Part shown: piece by piece, positions 1 to 8,675 of the stretch
How the letters are laid out: each line of letters begins with the position of its first letter
Numbering within the stretch: the first letter of the stretch is position 1
DNA from: Fundicoccus culcitae
Lineage (GTDB): Bacteria > Bacillota > Bacilli > Lactobacillales > Aerococcaceae
Assembly: GCF_024661895.1 (NCBI RefSeq)
Contig: NZ_CP102453.1
Span: 2,108,001-2,172,000 of the forward strand
Length of the DNA: 64,000 nt
Reading direction: 5' to 3'
Made by a program: the position numbers and the translations under genes
The notes under the pieces: model-generated
The model's input: only the letters and a program-made list of their open reading frames with translations
Database searches by the model: none
What the model was told of the DNA's origin: nothing

Positions 1-672
1 GATAGTATCTTACGCGCCTTTATGATATCAGTCGCTAAAACCGTTATTGGGGTAGTCACGCATGTCTTTTTCTGTGCGATGATGGCTTACCCAATGAGTA
101 AGGCGTACTTAAAAGGACGTAAAGTATATTCTGCCATGGGAATTACGACCATGTTCTTTGGTGGCGGGATGATTCCTACCTACTTATTAATTCGTTCACT
201 CGGTCTTTTAAATAGTTTCTGGGTATACATTATCCCTGCCTTATTAAGTTACTATGACGTTATTATCTTAATGAACTTTTTTAGAAGTGTTCCTGATTCA
301 TTAGAAGAATCTGCCATGATCGATGGAGCAGGTTACTGGCGTATTTTCTTACAAATAATTTTACCTCTATCCAAACCGTCACTGGCAACCATTGCTTTAT
401 TTAATGGGGTTAACCAATGGAATGATTTTATGACAGCTCGTCTGTATATTACGGATCGGACTTTATATCCTCTACAAATGCGTTTGTATGAAATTATCGT
501 TCAATCACAAACGAATAGTGCCCAAAATATCGGTACAGCTGTTGCACAAACTACAACGAAAGGAGTTCAATTAGCCACGATTGTTATTACAACTGTTCCA
601 ATTATTTTGATTTACCCCATGCTACAGAAATACTTTATTTCTGGCATGATGGTCGGCGCGGTTAAAGAGTAG
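1..672 (+). CDS. ABC transporter permease, LplC/YtcP type (5' partial)
   Basis: Membrane permease of a carbohydrate ABC importer. The reading frame is open to the first base of the window, so the N-terminus lies outside it; an internal ATG at 22 is not the real start. Hydrophobic segments are followed by the EAA-loop signature (EESAMIDGAGYWRIFLQIILP), where the ATPase docks, and the protein ends FISGMMVGAVKE, a C-terminus typical of LplC/YtcP permeases. The lipoprotein gene begins 23 bases downstream after a strong AGGAGG site, so they share an operon. No ATPase is visible here; such importers often use a shared MsmX-type ATPase encoded elsewhere. Family assignment is confident, the sugar is not known. 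Confidence 0.9.
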   Translation, partial: DSILRAFMISVAKTVIGVVTHVFFCAMMAYPMSKAYLKGRKVYSAMGITTMFFGGGMIPTYLLIRSLGLLNSFWVYIIPALLSYYDVIILMNFFRSVPDSLEESAMIDGAGYWRIFLQIILPLSKPSLATIALFNGVNQWNDFMTARLYITDRTLYPLQMRLYEIIVQSQTNSAQNIGTAVAQTTTKGVQLATIVITTVPIILIYPMLQKYFISGMMVGAVKE

Positions 673-695
673 AAAAAAATTTAGGAGGAAAGAGA

Positions 696-2363
696 ATGAA
701 AAAGAGTAGATTAATGTTAGTTTTAAGTTCGGCCGCTTTATTACTGGCTGCCTGTGGTAATGGAGGCAATGAAACCGCTAGTAGCGAAACCACCGTCGAA
801 TCAACGGCTACTGAAACAACTGAAGAAGTTGCCGAAGGCCAAGATGTTGATGGTCGTTACACATTAGACCCTGAAACACCTGCTTGGCAACTAGACACAA
901 AAGAAGAAATTACGGAATTAACTTGGTATGTAAACGCTGATTGGTGGAATGATTCTTGGGGTGAAGATACCGTTACACGTCAAATGGAAGAAGACTTGAA
1001 TGTACGCATCAACTTTATTAAAGGGGATGATACTAACTTAAATACCATGTTCTCAAGTGGTGACATGGCGGATATCGTCACTATTTTTGATGCCAACTCA
1101 CAAGTTGCCCAACGAGCAGCCACTTGGGCTTATCCATTAGATGAATTAGCTAATCAATATGATCCTTATTGGCATGAAGTGGCAGCTGAAGATACTGTTA
1201 ATTGGTTCCAACTTGATGATGGTAAAACCTATGGTTATCCAAACTATTCAAATACAGCAGCTGATTATGAAAGTGGCTTGATTCCATCCAATACTAACTT
1301 CTTAATTCGCCAAGACGTTTACGAAGCCTTAGGTGAACCTGAATTTGGTACTTACGAAGAATTTAGAGCATCAATGCAAGCCATCAGTGATGAATTCCCC
1401 GATTTAATCCCTTTTGGTTTTAATGCATTTGGTGATGGGACAGGTTCATTAGGTGATGTCTTCCAAGACTTTATCGGTGTGCCTTTAGAAGATGAAGACG
1501 GTGGTTTCTATAACCGTAACCTAGATGAAGAATACTTACGTTGGATCGAAACATTCAACCAAGTACATCAAGACGGCAATATCAACGATGATAGTTTTGC
1601 TGATGACGGAACGGCTTTTGAAGAAAAAGTTCAAACGGGCCAATACGCAACCATTATGGCTTCTGGTACGGCACAAATGAGTGGTTTCCTACAAGACTGG
1701 ATGTCATTTAATCCAGAAGGTCAATACATTGGGATTGATGGACCACAAAGTAGCTTAGGTAACGAACCAACCTTGAACCAAAGTGGCATTTCAGGTTGGA
1801 TGATTAACTTCATCAGTCAAGAAGCAGAAGATCCAGCTAAAGCCATCCAAATCTTCACTTACTTACAAAGTGAATATGGTGGAATTTTAACTAACTTTGG
1901 TATCGAAGGCGAAACCTTCCAATATGATGCTGAAGGTGCCATCGAATTATTACCCGAAGTACAAGAAGTAAAAGATAATGATTCTGAACGTTACAAAACA
2001 GAATACCGTTTAAGTGAATTTATTTTCTTTGGGCATGATAAATATCAAGCCTATGCCAGTGAATCGACGCAAACGCCTTCTCTCATCCAACCACGTGAAT
2101 GGGGCTTAGGTAAATTGTATCCACACTTTGTCTTAGAAAATATCAGTCCTGACCAAGGAACACCTGAAGCACGTAATTTAACAGCTATTGACAAACAATG
2201 GCCGACTAACTTAGTTGGGATGATTCGGGCAACGTCCGATGACGTATTTGAACAACAATTAGCTGAATACCAATCATTTTTAGATGAAAATGGCTGGGAG
2301 GCCATTGTCCAAGTACGTTCTGAAAAAATGGCTGAAAACCGCGAACGTTTAGGCTTAGAATAA
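696..2363 (+). CDS. Extracellular solute-binding lipoprotein, LplA-like
   Basis: Substrate-capture lipoprotein for the importer whose permease precedes it. It has a KKSR n-region, a hydrophobic stretch and a lipobox LLAAC with the lipidated cysteine at residue 20, then a Thr/Glu-rich linker before the binding domain. At 555 residues it has the length of the large LplA/YtcQ family rather than of 400-residue sugar-binding proteins. It has many aromatic residues (for example TWYVNADWWNDSW), usual in oligosaccharide binding. Context with YesL and a GH30 glycosidase suggests an oligosaccharide ligand. Ligand identity is inference. Confidence 0.9.
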   Translation: MKKSRLMLVLSSAALLLAACGNGGNETASSETTVESTATETTEEVAEGQDVDGRYTLDPETPAWQLDTKEEITELTWYVNADWWNDSWGEDTVTRQMEEDLNVRINFIKGDDTNLNTMFSSGDMADIVTIFDANSQVAQRAATWAYPLDELANQYDPYWHEVAAEDTVNWFQLDDGKTYGYPNYSNTAADYESGLIPSNTNFLIRQDVYEALGEPEFGTYEEFRASMQAISDEFPDLIPFGFNAFGDGTGSLGDVFQDFIGVPLEDEDGGFYNRNLDEEYLRWIETFNQVHQDGNINDDSFADDGTAFEEKVQTGQYATIMASGTAQMSGFLQDWMSFNPEGQYIGIDGPQSSLGNEPTLNQSGISGWMINFISQEAEDPAKAIQIFTYLQSEYGGILTNFGIEGETFQYDAEGAIELLPEVQEVKDNDSERYKTEYRLSEFIFFGHDKYQAYASESTQTPSLIQPREWGLGKLYPHFVLENISPDQGTPEARNLTAIDKQWPTNLVGMIRATSDDVFEQQLAEYQSFLDENGWEAIVQVRSEKMAENRERLGLE

Positions 2364-2397
2364 GCGATATTTATTAAAAGGAATGGAAGGTGTGTGC

Positions 2398-3003
2398 ATG
2401 AATCGAATTTTTAGTGTAGACGGGCAGGTATTTCGCTTTTTGTCGGCGGCTTATCAATTGTTGGTTTTGAACTTGATTACCTTGCTGTTTTGTTTACCCA
2501 TTGTCACAATATTCGGATCGATTAGCGCTGCCTTCCATGTCCTGTTTGAAATTGAAGAACAGCAGGAAGTACCGGTGTGGCAGCTTTTCTGGCAGCATTT
2601 CAAAGCGAATTTGCTTGTGAGCAGCTTGATTAACTTATATGTGTTTTTGGTCATTGGCGGCCTGGGTGTTTTGATTTATGTTCTAGGTGATACGGTCGCA
2701 AGTTTTCCGCTATTGTTAGCCATGGCTTTTAGTTTAATCGTCGCCTTGACCGTGGCGATGACATTGGGCAAGGAAGCGGGGACTTTGCGGGAGTTACTGA
2801 ATCGCAGTCTTGTTTTAGACTTAAAATATACAGGCTTTTTTGCGCTAGCCTTTAGTCTGTTTGTGATTTGGTTCTTGGTCCCTATCTTTTTACCGCGACT
2901 CGGCTTTTTATGGTTTTTCTTTGCGTTCAGTTTGCCCATGTTTATTAGTAGTAAAATTTATAGTTATACGTTGAAGCACTTGACGGACAAAATTCAAGAA
3001 TAG
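2398..3003 (+). CDS. YesL family (DUF624) membrane protein
   Basis: Small integral membrane protein of the YesL/DUF624 family, which is routinely encoded beside LplABC-type importers; its biochemical role is unknown. About five hydrophobic segments are visible and the N-terminus has the family look (FRFLSAAYQLLVLNLITLLFCLPIVT). I chose the ATG at 2398 because GGAAGG ends 7 bases before it; the in-frame ATG at 2383 has its purine run almost touching it. It lies between the lipoprotein and glycosidase genes with short gaps, so it is part of the operon. Confidence 0.85.
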   Translation: MNRIFSVDGQVFRFLSAAYQLLVLNLITLLFCLPIVTIFGSISAAFHVLFEIEEQQEVPVWQLFWQHFKANLLVSSLINLYVFLVIGGLGVLIYVLGDTVASFPLLLAMAFSLIVALTVAMTLGKEAGTLRELLNRSLVLDLKYTGFFALAFSLFVIWFLVPIFLPRLGFLWFFFAFSLPMFISSKIYSYTLKHLTDKIQE

Positions 3004-3016
3004 ATAGGTGATTGCA

Positions 3017-4351
3017 TTGACACACGTAAATGTTGCTATTACTAGCGATGAATCCGGCTTTTTCCAACCGCTCGCTACCCAAACAATACCCAAGAAACCC
3101 TCTCAACCCATCCAAATAAATACCACCAAAACCTTCCAACGGATGGATGGCTTTGGTGCATCCTTCACTGACTCAGCTGCTTACTTGATTGATCAAGTAT
3201 TATCAGCAAGCAAACGGGACCAAGTGATGACAAGTTTATTTGATGCTGAAGAAGGGATTAACTTAACCTTAGTACGCAACCCCATGGGAGCATCGGATTA
3301 TGCGCGGACGATTTACTCTTATAATGATTTAAAAGCAGGCGAAACCGACCTTGATCAGACTGAATTTTCCGTCATGTATGATGAGGAAAGTATTATTCCT
3401 TTGTCGCAACAAGCCTTAGCATTGAATCCTTCCGTGAAATTTATGGCCAGTCCCTGGAGTGCACCTGCTTGGATGAAAACATCTGCTTCCATGAAAGGTG
3501 GCCAGTTGCGGGAAGCATTCTATGCATCTTATGCTTTGTATTTTGTTAAATATGTGCAAGCATACGCAGACCATGGGTTACCCATTTACGCCGTGACTCC
3601 ACAAAACGAACCCTTGTACGAACCCTTGCATTACCCAAGCATGCTGATGACTGCGGCTGAACAAGTGGTTTTCGTACGCGATTATTTAAAACCAGCCTTT
3701 GTTGAAGCAGGCTTAGCAACCAAAATCCTAGGTTACGACCACAACTGGGATCGCATCGATTATCCAATTGAATTACTCGATAACGCCTACGACGACTTTG
3801 ACGGCATTGCTTGGCATTGGTATGGCGGTCGTGCCATCAGTCAATCCCGTGTCGCTGCGATGTTTCCAGACAAAGAAATCCACTTCACCGAAGGTTCCGG
3901 TGGCGAATGGATTCCTGCCTTTGAGCCCGCCTTTTCCAACTTGCTGCGGACCGGCATGGACATTTTACGCAACGGCTCCCAGTCGCTCATCTTATGGAAC
4001 ATGGCCTTAGATGAAAAGAATGGCCCCACCGTCCCTGGCTTTGGAAACTCCACTTGCCGCGGTCTGGTCACTATTAACCAAAGCACGGGTACTTACGAAT
4101 TCACCCTCGACTACTACGGTCTCGGTCATTTCAGTAAATACCTCCAACCCAGCGCCGTTCGCGTTGATAGCCAATCTGCTGACGGCATCCTCAGCGTCGC
4201 CTTTATAAATCCCGACGCCAGCCTAGTCGCCGTTGTTTTCAACGACACCGACCAGGAAAAACACTGCACGCTTGAAGTTGCCAATGCCGGCGACACCGTC
4301 GCTTTCGACCTTAACCCCCACGCAGCCGCCACCCTCCTCCTCAATAAATAA
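3017..4351 (+). CDS. Glycoside hydrolase family 30 (glucosylceramidase / endo-beta-1,6-glucanase-like)
   Basis: Probably a cytoplasmic retaining beta-glycosidase: there is no signal peptide. The (beta/alpha)8 domain starts near MDGFGASFTDSAAYL. The acid/base is the glutamate of TPQNEP (E201 counted from GTG 3008) and the nucleophile the glutamate of HFTEGS (E295, same count), the canonical GH30 pair. A beta-domain follows from about residue 380. Start choice: AGGTGA at 3006 is 6 bases from TTG 3017, whereas GTG 3008 overlaps that site. The preceding importer genes suggest it hydrolyses the imported oligosaccharide. GH30 covers several specificities, so the substrate is left open. The 3' third has more C-ending codons than the upstream genes. 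Confidence 0.88.
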   Translation: MTHVNVAITSDESGFFQPLATQTIPKKPSQPIQINTTKTFQRMDGFGASFTDSAAYLIDQVLSASKRDQVMTSLFDAEEGINLTLVRNPMGASDYARTIYSYNDLKAGETDLDQTEFSVMYDEESIIPLSQQALALNPSVKFMASPWSAPAWMKTSASMKGGQLREAFYASYALYFVKYVQAYADHGLPIYAVTPQNEPLYEPLHYPSMLMTAAEQVVFVRDYLKPAFVEAGLATKILGYDHNWDRIDYPIELLDNAYDDFDGIAWHWYGGRAISQSRVAAMFPDKEIHFTEGSGGEWIPAFEPAFSNLLRTGMDILRNGSQSLILWNMALDEKNGPTVPGFGNSTCRGLVTINQSTGTYEFTLDYYGLGHFSKYLQPSAVRVDSQSADGILSVAFINPDASLVAVVFNDTDQEKHCTLEVANAGDTVAFDLNPHAAATLLLNK

Positions 4352-4400
4352 CTCTGCTACACCCCCGCCCAGCTTATCATGCTAGGTGGGGGTGTTTTTC
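4343..4400 (+). terminator. Intrinsic terminator of the GH30 operon
   Basis: An 11-bp GC-rich stem (4359-4369 with 4385-4395, one G-U pair) is followed by TTTTT. The stop codon is embedded in the motif AATAAATAACTCTGC (4343-4357), which abuts the stem and recurs at many gene ends in this window. Confidence 0.9.
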
Positions 4401-4597
4401 GAATGCGAGAGCGCTAAGTGAGCGGCTGTTATAAAGTATTTCTGTTAGTTGAAATCAATGATTGAGGTTAATTTTGAAAGCCTTGGAAACTTATGAGGCG
4501 TTGGTTTTTGGGAGCGTGAAAACTCAACACGAGAGGCTGCACTGGGATTTCGGCTACATCGTCTTGACAGATGTAAGTGGGAAGTGACGAACCGTCC

Positions 4598-4877
4598 TAT
4601 TGTCACTCAGATATTTCCTCATGACAATAAAGCCTCCTATTGTCACTCAGATTTTTTCTCATGACAATAAGCCCTCCTATTGTCACTCAGATATTTTCTC
4701 ATGACAATAAAGCCTCCTATTGTCACTCAGATATTTTCTCATGACAATAAAGCCTCCTATTGTCACTCAGATATTTCCTCATGACAATAAAGCCTCCCAT
4801 TGTCACTCAGATATTTCCTCATGACAATAAAGCCTCCTATTGACACTCAGATTTTTTCTCATGACAATAAAGCCTTC
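4598..4877. repeat. Array A: seven 40-bp units
   Basis: Seven consecutive units begin with TATTGTCA (variants at the sixth and seventh) at 4598, 4638, 4678, 4718, 4758, 4798 and 4838. Each has arms TATTGTCA / TGACAATA around a 16-base centre (CTCAGATATTTTCTCA or close variants) and an 8-base linker (AAGCCTCC). The array starts immediately after the boundary motif at 4573-4594. Confidence 0.95.
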
Positions 4878-5080
4878 AATTAAAGATAATCCGCCAAATG
4901 AAAGACGATAAGTTCTTCAACTTAGTCTTACTTTGGTTTATGACAAGGGGGTATATTAACTTCGCCACTTTATATAATTGTTGGAGAAGTGATGCACTAG
5001 CTTCACCAACAATAAGCAATATTTTATCTGCTACAATGCTGTAGTTTTAATCACCCGGTTCTTCATTTTTCACATACCCT

Positions 5081-5160
5081 CAACTTGCCGGCTTTCTTTT
5101 CACAACGACGTCCGGTATTTCAACTTGCCGGATTTCAACCCCAATCGACGTCCGGCATTT
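5081..5160. repeat. Array K: two 40-bp TTGCCGG/CGTCCGG units
   Basis: Units start with CAACTTGCCGG at 5081 and 5121 and end in GACGTCCGG. They lie between a degenerate inverted boundary motif (5055-5078) and the forward one at 5166. Confidence 0.8.
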
Positions 5161-5194
5161 CGAGGGTAAGTGGGAAGTGAGCGAACGTTAAATA

Positions 5195-5276
5195 AAAGCT
5201 AATCGGTCACCAAATACCTGATTTCATGACCGAATAAAGCTAATCGGTCATCAAATACTTAATTTCATGACCGAAT
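5195..5276. repeat. Array B: two 41-bp units
   Basis: Units at 5195 and 5236. The dyad TCGGTCAT-c-AAAT pairs with ATTT-c-ATGACCGA. The array is followed by a constant tail (TAATTTGTAGTTTATTTAAT, then GGTCACACATTTCTCGCTTA). The same module recurs near 28.05, 36.13 and 63.73 kb. Confidence 0.92.
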
Positions 5277-5419
5277 AGCCTAATTTGTAGTTTATTTAAT
5301 GGTCACACATTTCTCGCTTAGTTTCACGCTCACAACAACTGCTCCAATATGTGTGCGCCAACGAAAGTGAGAAATGACGGTTCTTCACTTCCCACTTACG
5401 ACAGATTTAATATGACTTA

Positions 5420-5494
5420 TTGGTGGCGAAACTCATATCTTCCTTCGCCACCAATTAAATTTGATGGCGGAGCTCAAGTGTTTCCTCGCCACCG
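5420..5494. repeat. Array E: two units with GGTGGCGA/TCGCCACC arms
   Basis: Two imperfect palindromes with arms TGGTGGCGA / TCGCCACCA at about 41-bp spacing, joined by ATTAAATTTGATGG. Related arrays lie at 5895-5972 and 36245-36320. Confidence 0.85.
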
Positions 5495-5497
5495 GGG

Positions 5498-5661
5498 CGA
5501 ACGCCAAATGAGTCGCCGTTTAGCGGGGGATTGGGGGGCGAACGCCAAATGAGTCTCTGTTTGGCGGGGGGTTGGGGGGCGAACGCCAAATGAGTCTCTG
5601 TTTGGCGGGGGAATCAGGGACGAGCGCCAAATGAGTCGCCATTTGGCGGGGGGTTCGGGGC
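5498..5661. repeat. Array I: four GC-rich 41-bp units
   Basis: Units begin CGAACGCC (last CGAGCGCC) at 5498, 5539, 5580 and 5621: an exact 41-bp period. Arms CGCCAAA / TTTGGCG surround TGAGTCTCTG or a variant, with a G-rich linker. Base composition is quite unlike array A, but the period is nearly the same. Confidence 0.93.
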
Positions 5662-5894
5662 TCGTCGTTTCACTTCCAACTGCTCAACCCACTTGCCGGC
5701 TTTCAGTGGAAATCGAAAGCCAGCAAATCAAAATATAAGATACGACTTATCAAATCACCGGCCATTTACTTCCCGCTTACCCATCCGCCACTCAGTTTTC
5801 CCTCAGGGGATGTTGACTCCTATCCGCCACTCAGCATAAGTAGGAAGTGAAGAACCAAGTGATTTCTGCTACAGCAATAATAATATTACTTATT

Positions 5895-5972
5895 GATGGC
5901 GAAGCTCATCTACCCCTTCGCCATCAATTAAATTTGGTGGCGGAGTTCATGTATTTCCTCGCCAGCAATTAA
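5895..5972. repeat. Array E copy: two 41-bp units
   Basis: Units start at GATGGCGAAG (5895) and GGTGGCGGAG (5936), 41 bp apart, with arms closing in CGCCATC and CGCCAGC. Confidence 0.85.
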
Positions 5973-6168
5973 AGTAAACCTAAGTGGAAGAACATATCTT
6001 CCTCCATTTAACAGGCTAGCTTTAGTTAAAGTGTCTATTGTCATGGGAGAAATTTGAGGTAAGCCCGCCCTCAGGCGGTTTGGCACTCCCATCCGCCACA
6101 TAGCTTGCTCTCAGGCGGATGGGAGAAAAAAGGTGACTTGTCAATTTGACGGTCTTTCACTTCCCGCT

Positions 6169-6262
6169 TACCATGAGAAAAAATCTGAGTGACAATGGGC
6201 GGCTTTATTGTCATGAGAAAAAATCTGAGTGACAATGGGCACGTTTATTGTCATGAGTGAAA
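6169..6262. repeat. Array A, inverted copy (about 2.5 units)
   Basis: Units reading TTATTGTCATGAGAAAAAAT then CTGAGTGACAATGGGC are the reverse complement of array A at 4598. They are flanked by the boundary motif on both sides in opposite orientations (6150-6171 and 6269-6290). Confidence 0.9.
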
Positions 6263-6335
6263 TCTGAGGTAAGCGGGAAATAACGAACCGAGTTTTTGTG
6301 TATTCATGATTTTGTCTTAGGTAAATTGTTTTTTT

Positions 6336-6505
6336 AATCCGTTTAGGAATCGTGTTATAGTAAATTGGTTTTACTATAATCCGTTTAGGAAACGCGTTAT
6401 AGTATTTTGAATTTACTATAATCCGTTTAGGAAACGTGTTATAGTATTTTGAATTTACTATAATCCGTTTGGGAATCACGTTATAGTAATTTGGTTTTAC
6501 TATAA
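6336..6505. repeat. Array C: four 42-bp AT-rich units
   Basis: Units start AATCCGTTTAGGAA (last AATCCGTTTGGGAA) at 6336, 6378, 6420 and 6462, period 42. Arms GTTATAGTA / TACTATAA surround about 10 bases. A four-unit array of the same family, opposite orientation, lies at 42101-42268. Confidence 0.93.
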
Positions 6506-6854
6506 CGCCTTTATTTTTCTTTAAAACAAATACACTACTTCACTTCCTGCTTACCGCGGTTAGGTAGCGTGTGCCTTCAAAAAAACGGGAAGGCCTGTGG
6601 CTAGTAGAAACGAGAAAGCCCACGGCTAGTAGTTAAGTAGTGCACGATAACTTCAAGTAAATTTGCTTCGGCAGTTGCTCCTCATAGATGATGTGTGAAA
6701 ATTTTTATCATTCTAAATAATTTCCCAACAACCCCCCATATGCTGGTTTTCGATGCTCGCAGAAATCTGGCAACCGTGCTTGGTGCTTGGCGGTCTTCCC
6801 CCCAAAACGAAGTCCAGCATACTATAATCCGCCTCGCCCGAATTTTTACCCAAC

Positions 6855-6905
6855 CAAAAAAGCTACTCACTAAGTTCAACCTAGTGAGTAGCAGAGGTAT
6901 TTATT
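6855..6905 (-). terminator. mscL terminator with pre-stem motif
   Basis: Read leftward, AATAAATACCTCTGC (6905-6891) runs into an 11-bp stem (6892-6882 with 6872-6862), then a six-base U-run. Position and direction fit termination of mscL. Confidence 0.9.
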
Positions 6906-6909
6906 AGGG

Positions 6910-7287
6910 TTATTTGCGTTTTAATTCGGTTAAGATTTCTTGGAGTAATTCGGTTTCGGTTGGACCAGCCGGTGCAGGTTCATCGCCACCGACCAAGTTT
7001 TTACCTTGGGCTTTGCCGAGGGCTTTAAGAGTAACATATAAAAGGGCGGCAATTAAAACAAAGTTAATAATTGCTTGAATAAATGATCCGATTCCAAGGG
7101 TCGTATTTCCAATTGAAATAGTGAGCGCAGAGACATCTGCTTGACCGGTTAGGGCAACAATGATTGGCATGAAAATATCTTCAACTAAGCTGGTTACAAT
7201 ACTTGTAAAAGCAGCCCCCATAATAATACCAGTAGCCATAGTGACAATGCTTTCGTTAGCGATAAATTTCTTAAATTCTTTCCACAT
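6910..7287 (-). CDS. mscL: Large-conductance mechanosensitive channel MscL
   Basis: Homopentameric emergency-release channel that opens on membrane tension in hypo-osmotic shock. At 125 residues it has normal family length. It starts MWKEFKKFIA, followed by TM1 with the glycine-rich pore helix (MATGIIMGAAFTSIVTSLVEDIFMP), an extracellular loop, TM2 (IINFVLIAALLYVTLKAL) and a C-terminal amphipathic helix (ELLQEILTELKRK). A good AGGAGG lies before the ATG. It is a single-gene unit with its own terminator. Confidence 0.97.
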   Translation of the reverse strand: MWKEFKKFIANESIVTMATGIIMGAAFTSIVTSLVEDIFMPIIVALTGQADVSALTISIGNTTLGIGSFIQAIINFVLIAALLYVTLKALGKAQGKNLVGGDEPAPAGPTETELLQEILTELKRK

Positions 7288-7398
7288 TTTTATGATTCCT
7301 CCTTAATATTTATGGGTTAAATATATCAAAAAACACGCCTAATGTGTAGTAATAAATTGCGAATAATAATAAATAATTCCATATATTATTATACATAT

Positions 7399-8526
7399 TT
7401 ATAAGTTGTTAGGCGTTATATAAGCATTGATAGGAAAATCATTCGGATTAATTTGCCATTTTCCTGACATGACCAGTTGGCTCCATTCATATCCCAGAAA
7501 AGGACCGCTTGTTAGACCGGAGGAGCCAAGGCCACTAATCGCCCAGACATTAGTCAACTCGGGCACTTGCCCAACCAGTACCCCATAATCAGGCGTAAAG
7601 GCACGCGTCCCTACCCGGGTGGTCGCTATCGCAGATGCCTTAATCCAAGGGAGAAAAGTAGCCGCTTCTTCCTTTAATTCGGCGAGAACACCTTCATCTA
7701 AAGTTAAATCATAACCTTGATCATCTTCATGACTGGCGCCAATAATCAGTTGACCACTCGCTGTCGGGATGATATCAATCGCTGCATCGGGCATGACAAC
7801 TGGCCATTGATTGCCCTCCCAAGCACGATTATACACACTAAATAATTGTCCTTTTTGCGGTTGAATCGCCACAGAATAGCCCAGCGGCTCTAAAATTTCC
7901 GGCAACCAAGCCCCGTTGGATAATAAAATTTTATCGAAACCTTTCACCTCAAAACGACGACTGCCTACCCAAACGGTCTGATTATCGCCCCGCACCAACC
8001 GTGCTTTTTCCTTAACGATTCGCCCACCAAAACGACTCATCGCTTGATGTAAGCTTTGGATAATGGCAGCCCCATCCGCACGACCTCCACCAGCCACATA
8101 AGTTGCCCCAAACTCAGACTCCAACAAAGGAAAATACGCCTGCAAGTCTTCCGGCGCCACCGTCAACACCTCACCAATTGACGGCGATTCAACCACCTTC
8201 TCCTGCGCCATCTGCAAATCCCGTTCCAGTTTTTTCGCACGATTGCGCAACAATAATGCCCCCGTCACTTGAAACAAATGGTCGGTTTCAAAGCCGTCCG
8301 CCTCCAAGTCCGCCATCAGTTGACGGTAAAACTCCGCTCCTTGCGACACTAAAAAGTACCACGGCTTGTTGCGCCGTTGCGTGAACCACGGACAAATAAT
8401 TCCCGCCGCCGCTTTAGTGGCCTGCCCACCCCCTTCGTCAAACAAAGTCACCGCATAACCAGCCCGACTCAAATAATAGGCCGCCGTTGACCCAACAATT
8501 CCCCCACCAATAATTGCAACTTCCAC
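7399..8526 (-). CDS. FAD-dependent D-amino-acid/glycine oxidase family oxidoreductase
   Basis: DAO-superfamily flavoenzyme, 375 residues. The N-terminal dinucleotide fold has GGGIVGSTAAYYLSRAGY followed by an acidic strand end (TLFDE); the C-terminal FAD motif is ISGLGSSGLTSGPFLG. The start is GTG at 8526, preceded by AAGGGG and, further upstream, by the gene-proximal motif GCAGTGATATTTATT (8557-8543, minus strand). The family oxidises secondary or primary amines such as D-amino acids, glycine or sarcosine; specificity cannot be read from sequence. No pathway partner is adjacent. Confidence 0.85.
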   Translation of the reverse strand: MEVAIIGGGIVGSTAAYYLSRAGYAVTLFDEGGGQATKAAAGIICPWFTQRRNKPWYFLVSQGAEFYRQLMADLEADGFETDHLFQVTGALLLRNRAKKLERDLQMAQEKVVESPSIGEVLTVAPEDLQAYFPLLESEFGATYVAGGGRADGAAIIQSLHQAMSRFGGRIVKEKARLVRGDNQTVWVGSRRFEVKGFDKILLSNGAWLPEILEPLGYSVAIQPQKGQLFSVYNRAWEGNQWPVVMPDAAIDIIPTASGQLIIGASHEDDQGYDLTLDEGVLAELKEEAATFLPWIKASAIATTRVGTRAFTPDYGVLVGQVPELTNVWAISGLGSSGLTSGPFLGYEWSQLVMSGKWQINPNDFPINAYITPNNL

Positions 8527-8675
8527 TAAACCCCTTCTTTCGAATAAATATCACTGCTTCTATTGTAATCCAATTAATAAAACATAACAAAAGCAAATAA
8601 AATGTGAAATCGTCTACAATTCAATTCAATAGTTTGATACACTTTAGGCAATAGATTGACTGAAAGGTTGAGGAC

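Larger units (their letters stand above)
4573..6690. repeat. Gene-free tract of chained palindromic repeat modules
   Basis: About 2.1 kb without a credible gene. It is a chain of tandem arrays, each built from a different imperfect palindrome but all with a 40-42 bp period, separated by copies of a boundary motif GTAAGYGGGAAGTGA or its complement (4573, 5166, 5378-5399, 5764-5780, 5842, 6150-6171, 6269, 6537-6554). Open frames here (for example 5349-5552, 6168-6479) are low-complexity products of the repeats. Stretches not assigned to an array (about 4880-5040 and 5980-6150) hold degenerate fragments of the same units. Confidence 0.9.

Noticed and set aside
4598-4877. CRISPR array
   Set aside because: The 40-bp units are repeated end to end, with near-identical centres and linkers; there are no unique spacers, no cas genes and no leader.
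5349-5552. 67-codon open frame
   Set aside because: It crosses E and I palindromes and boundary motifs; no ribosome site or recognisable protein.
6168-6479. 103-codon minus-strand frame
   Set aside because: Its internal repeats are the translation of arrays A and C (period 42 gives in-frame repeats).
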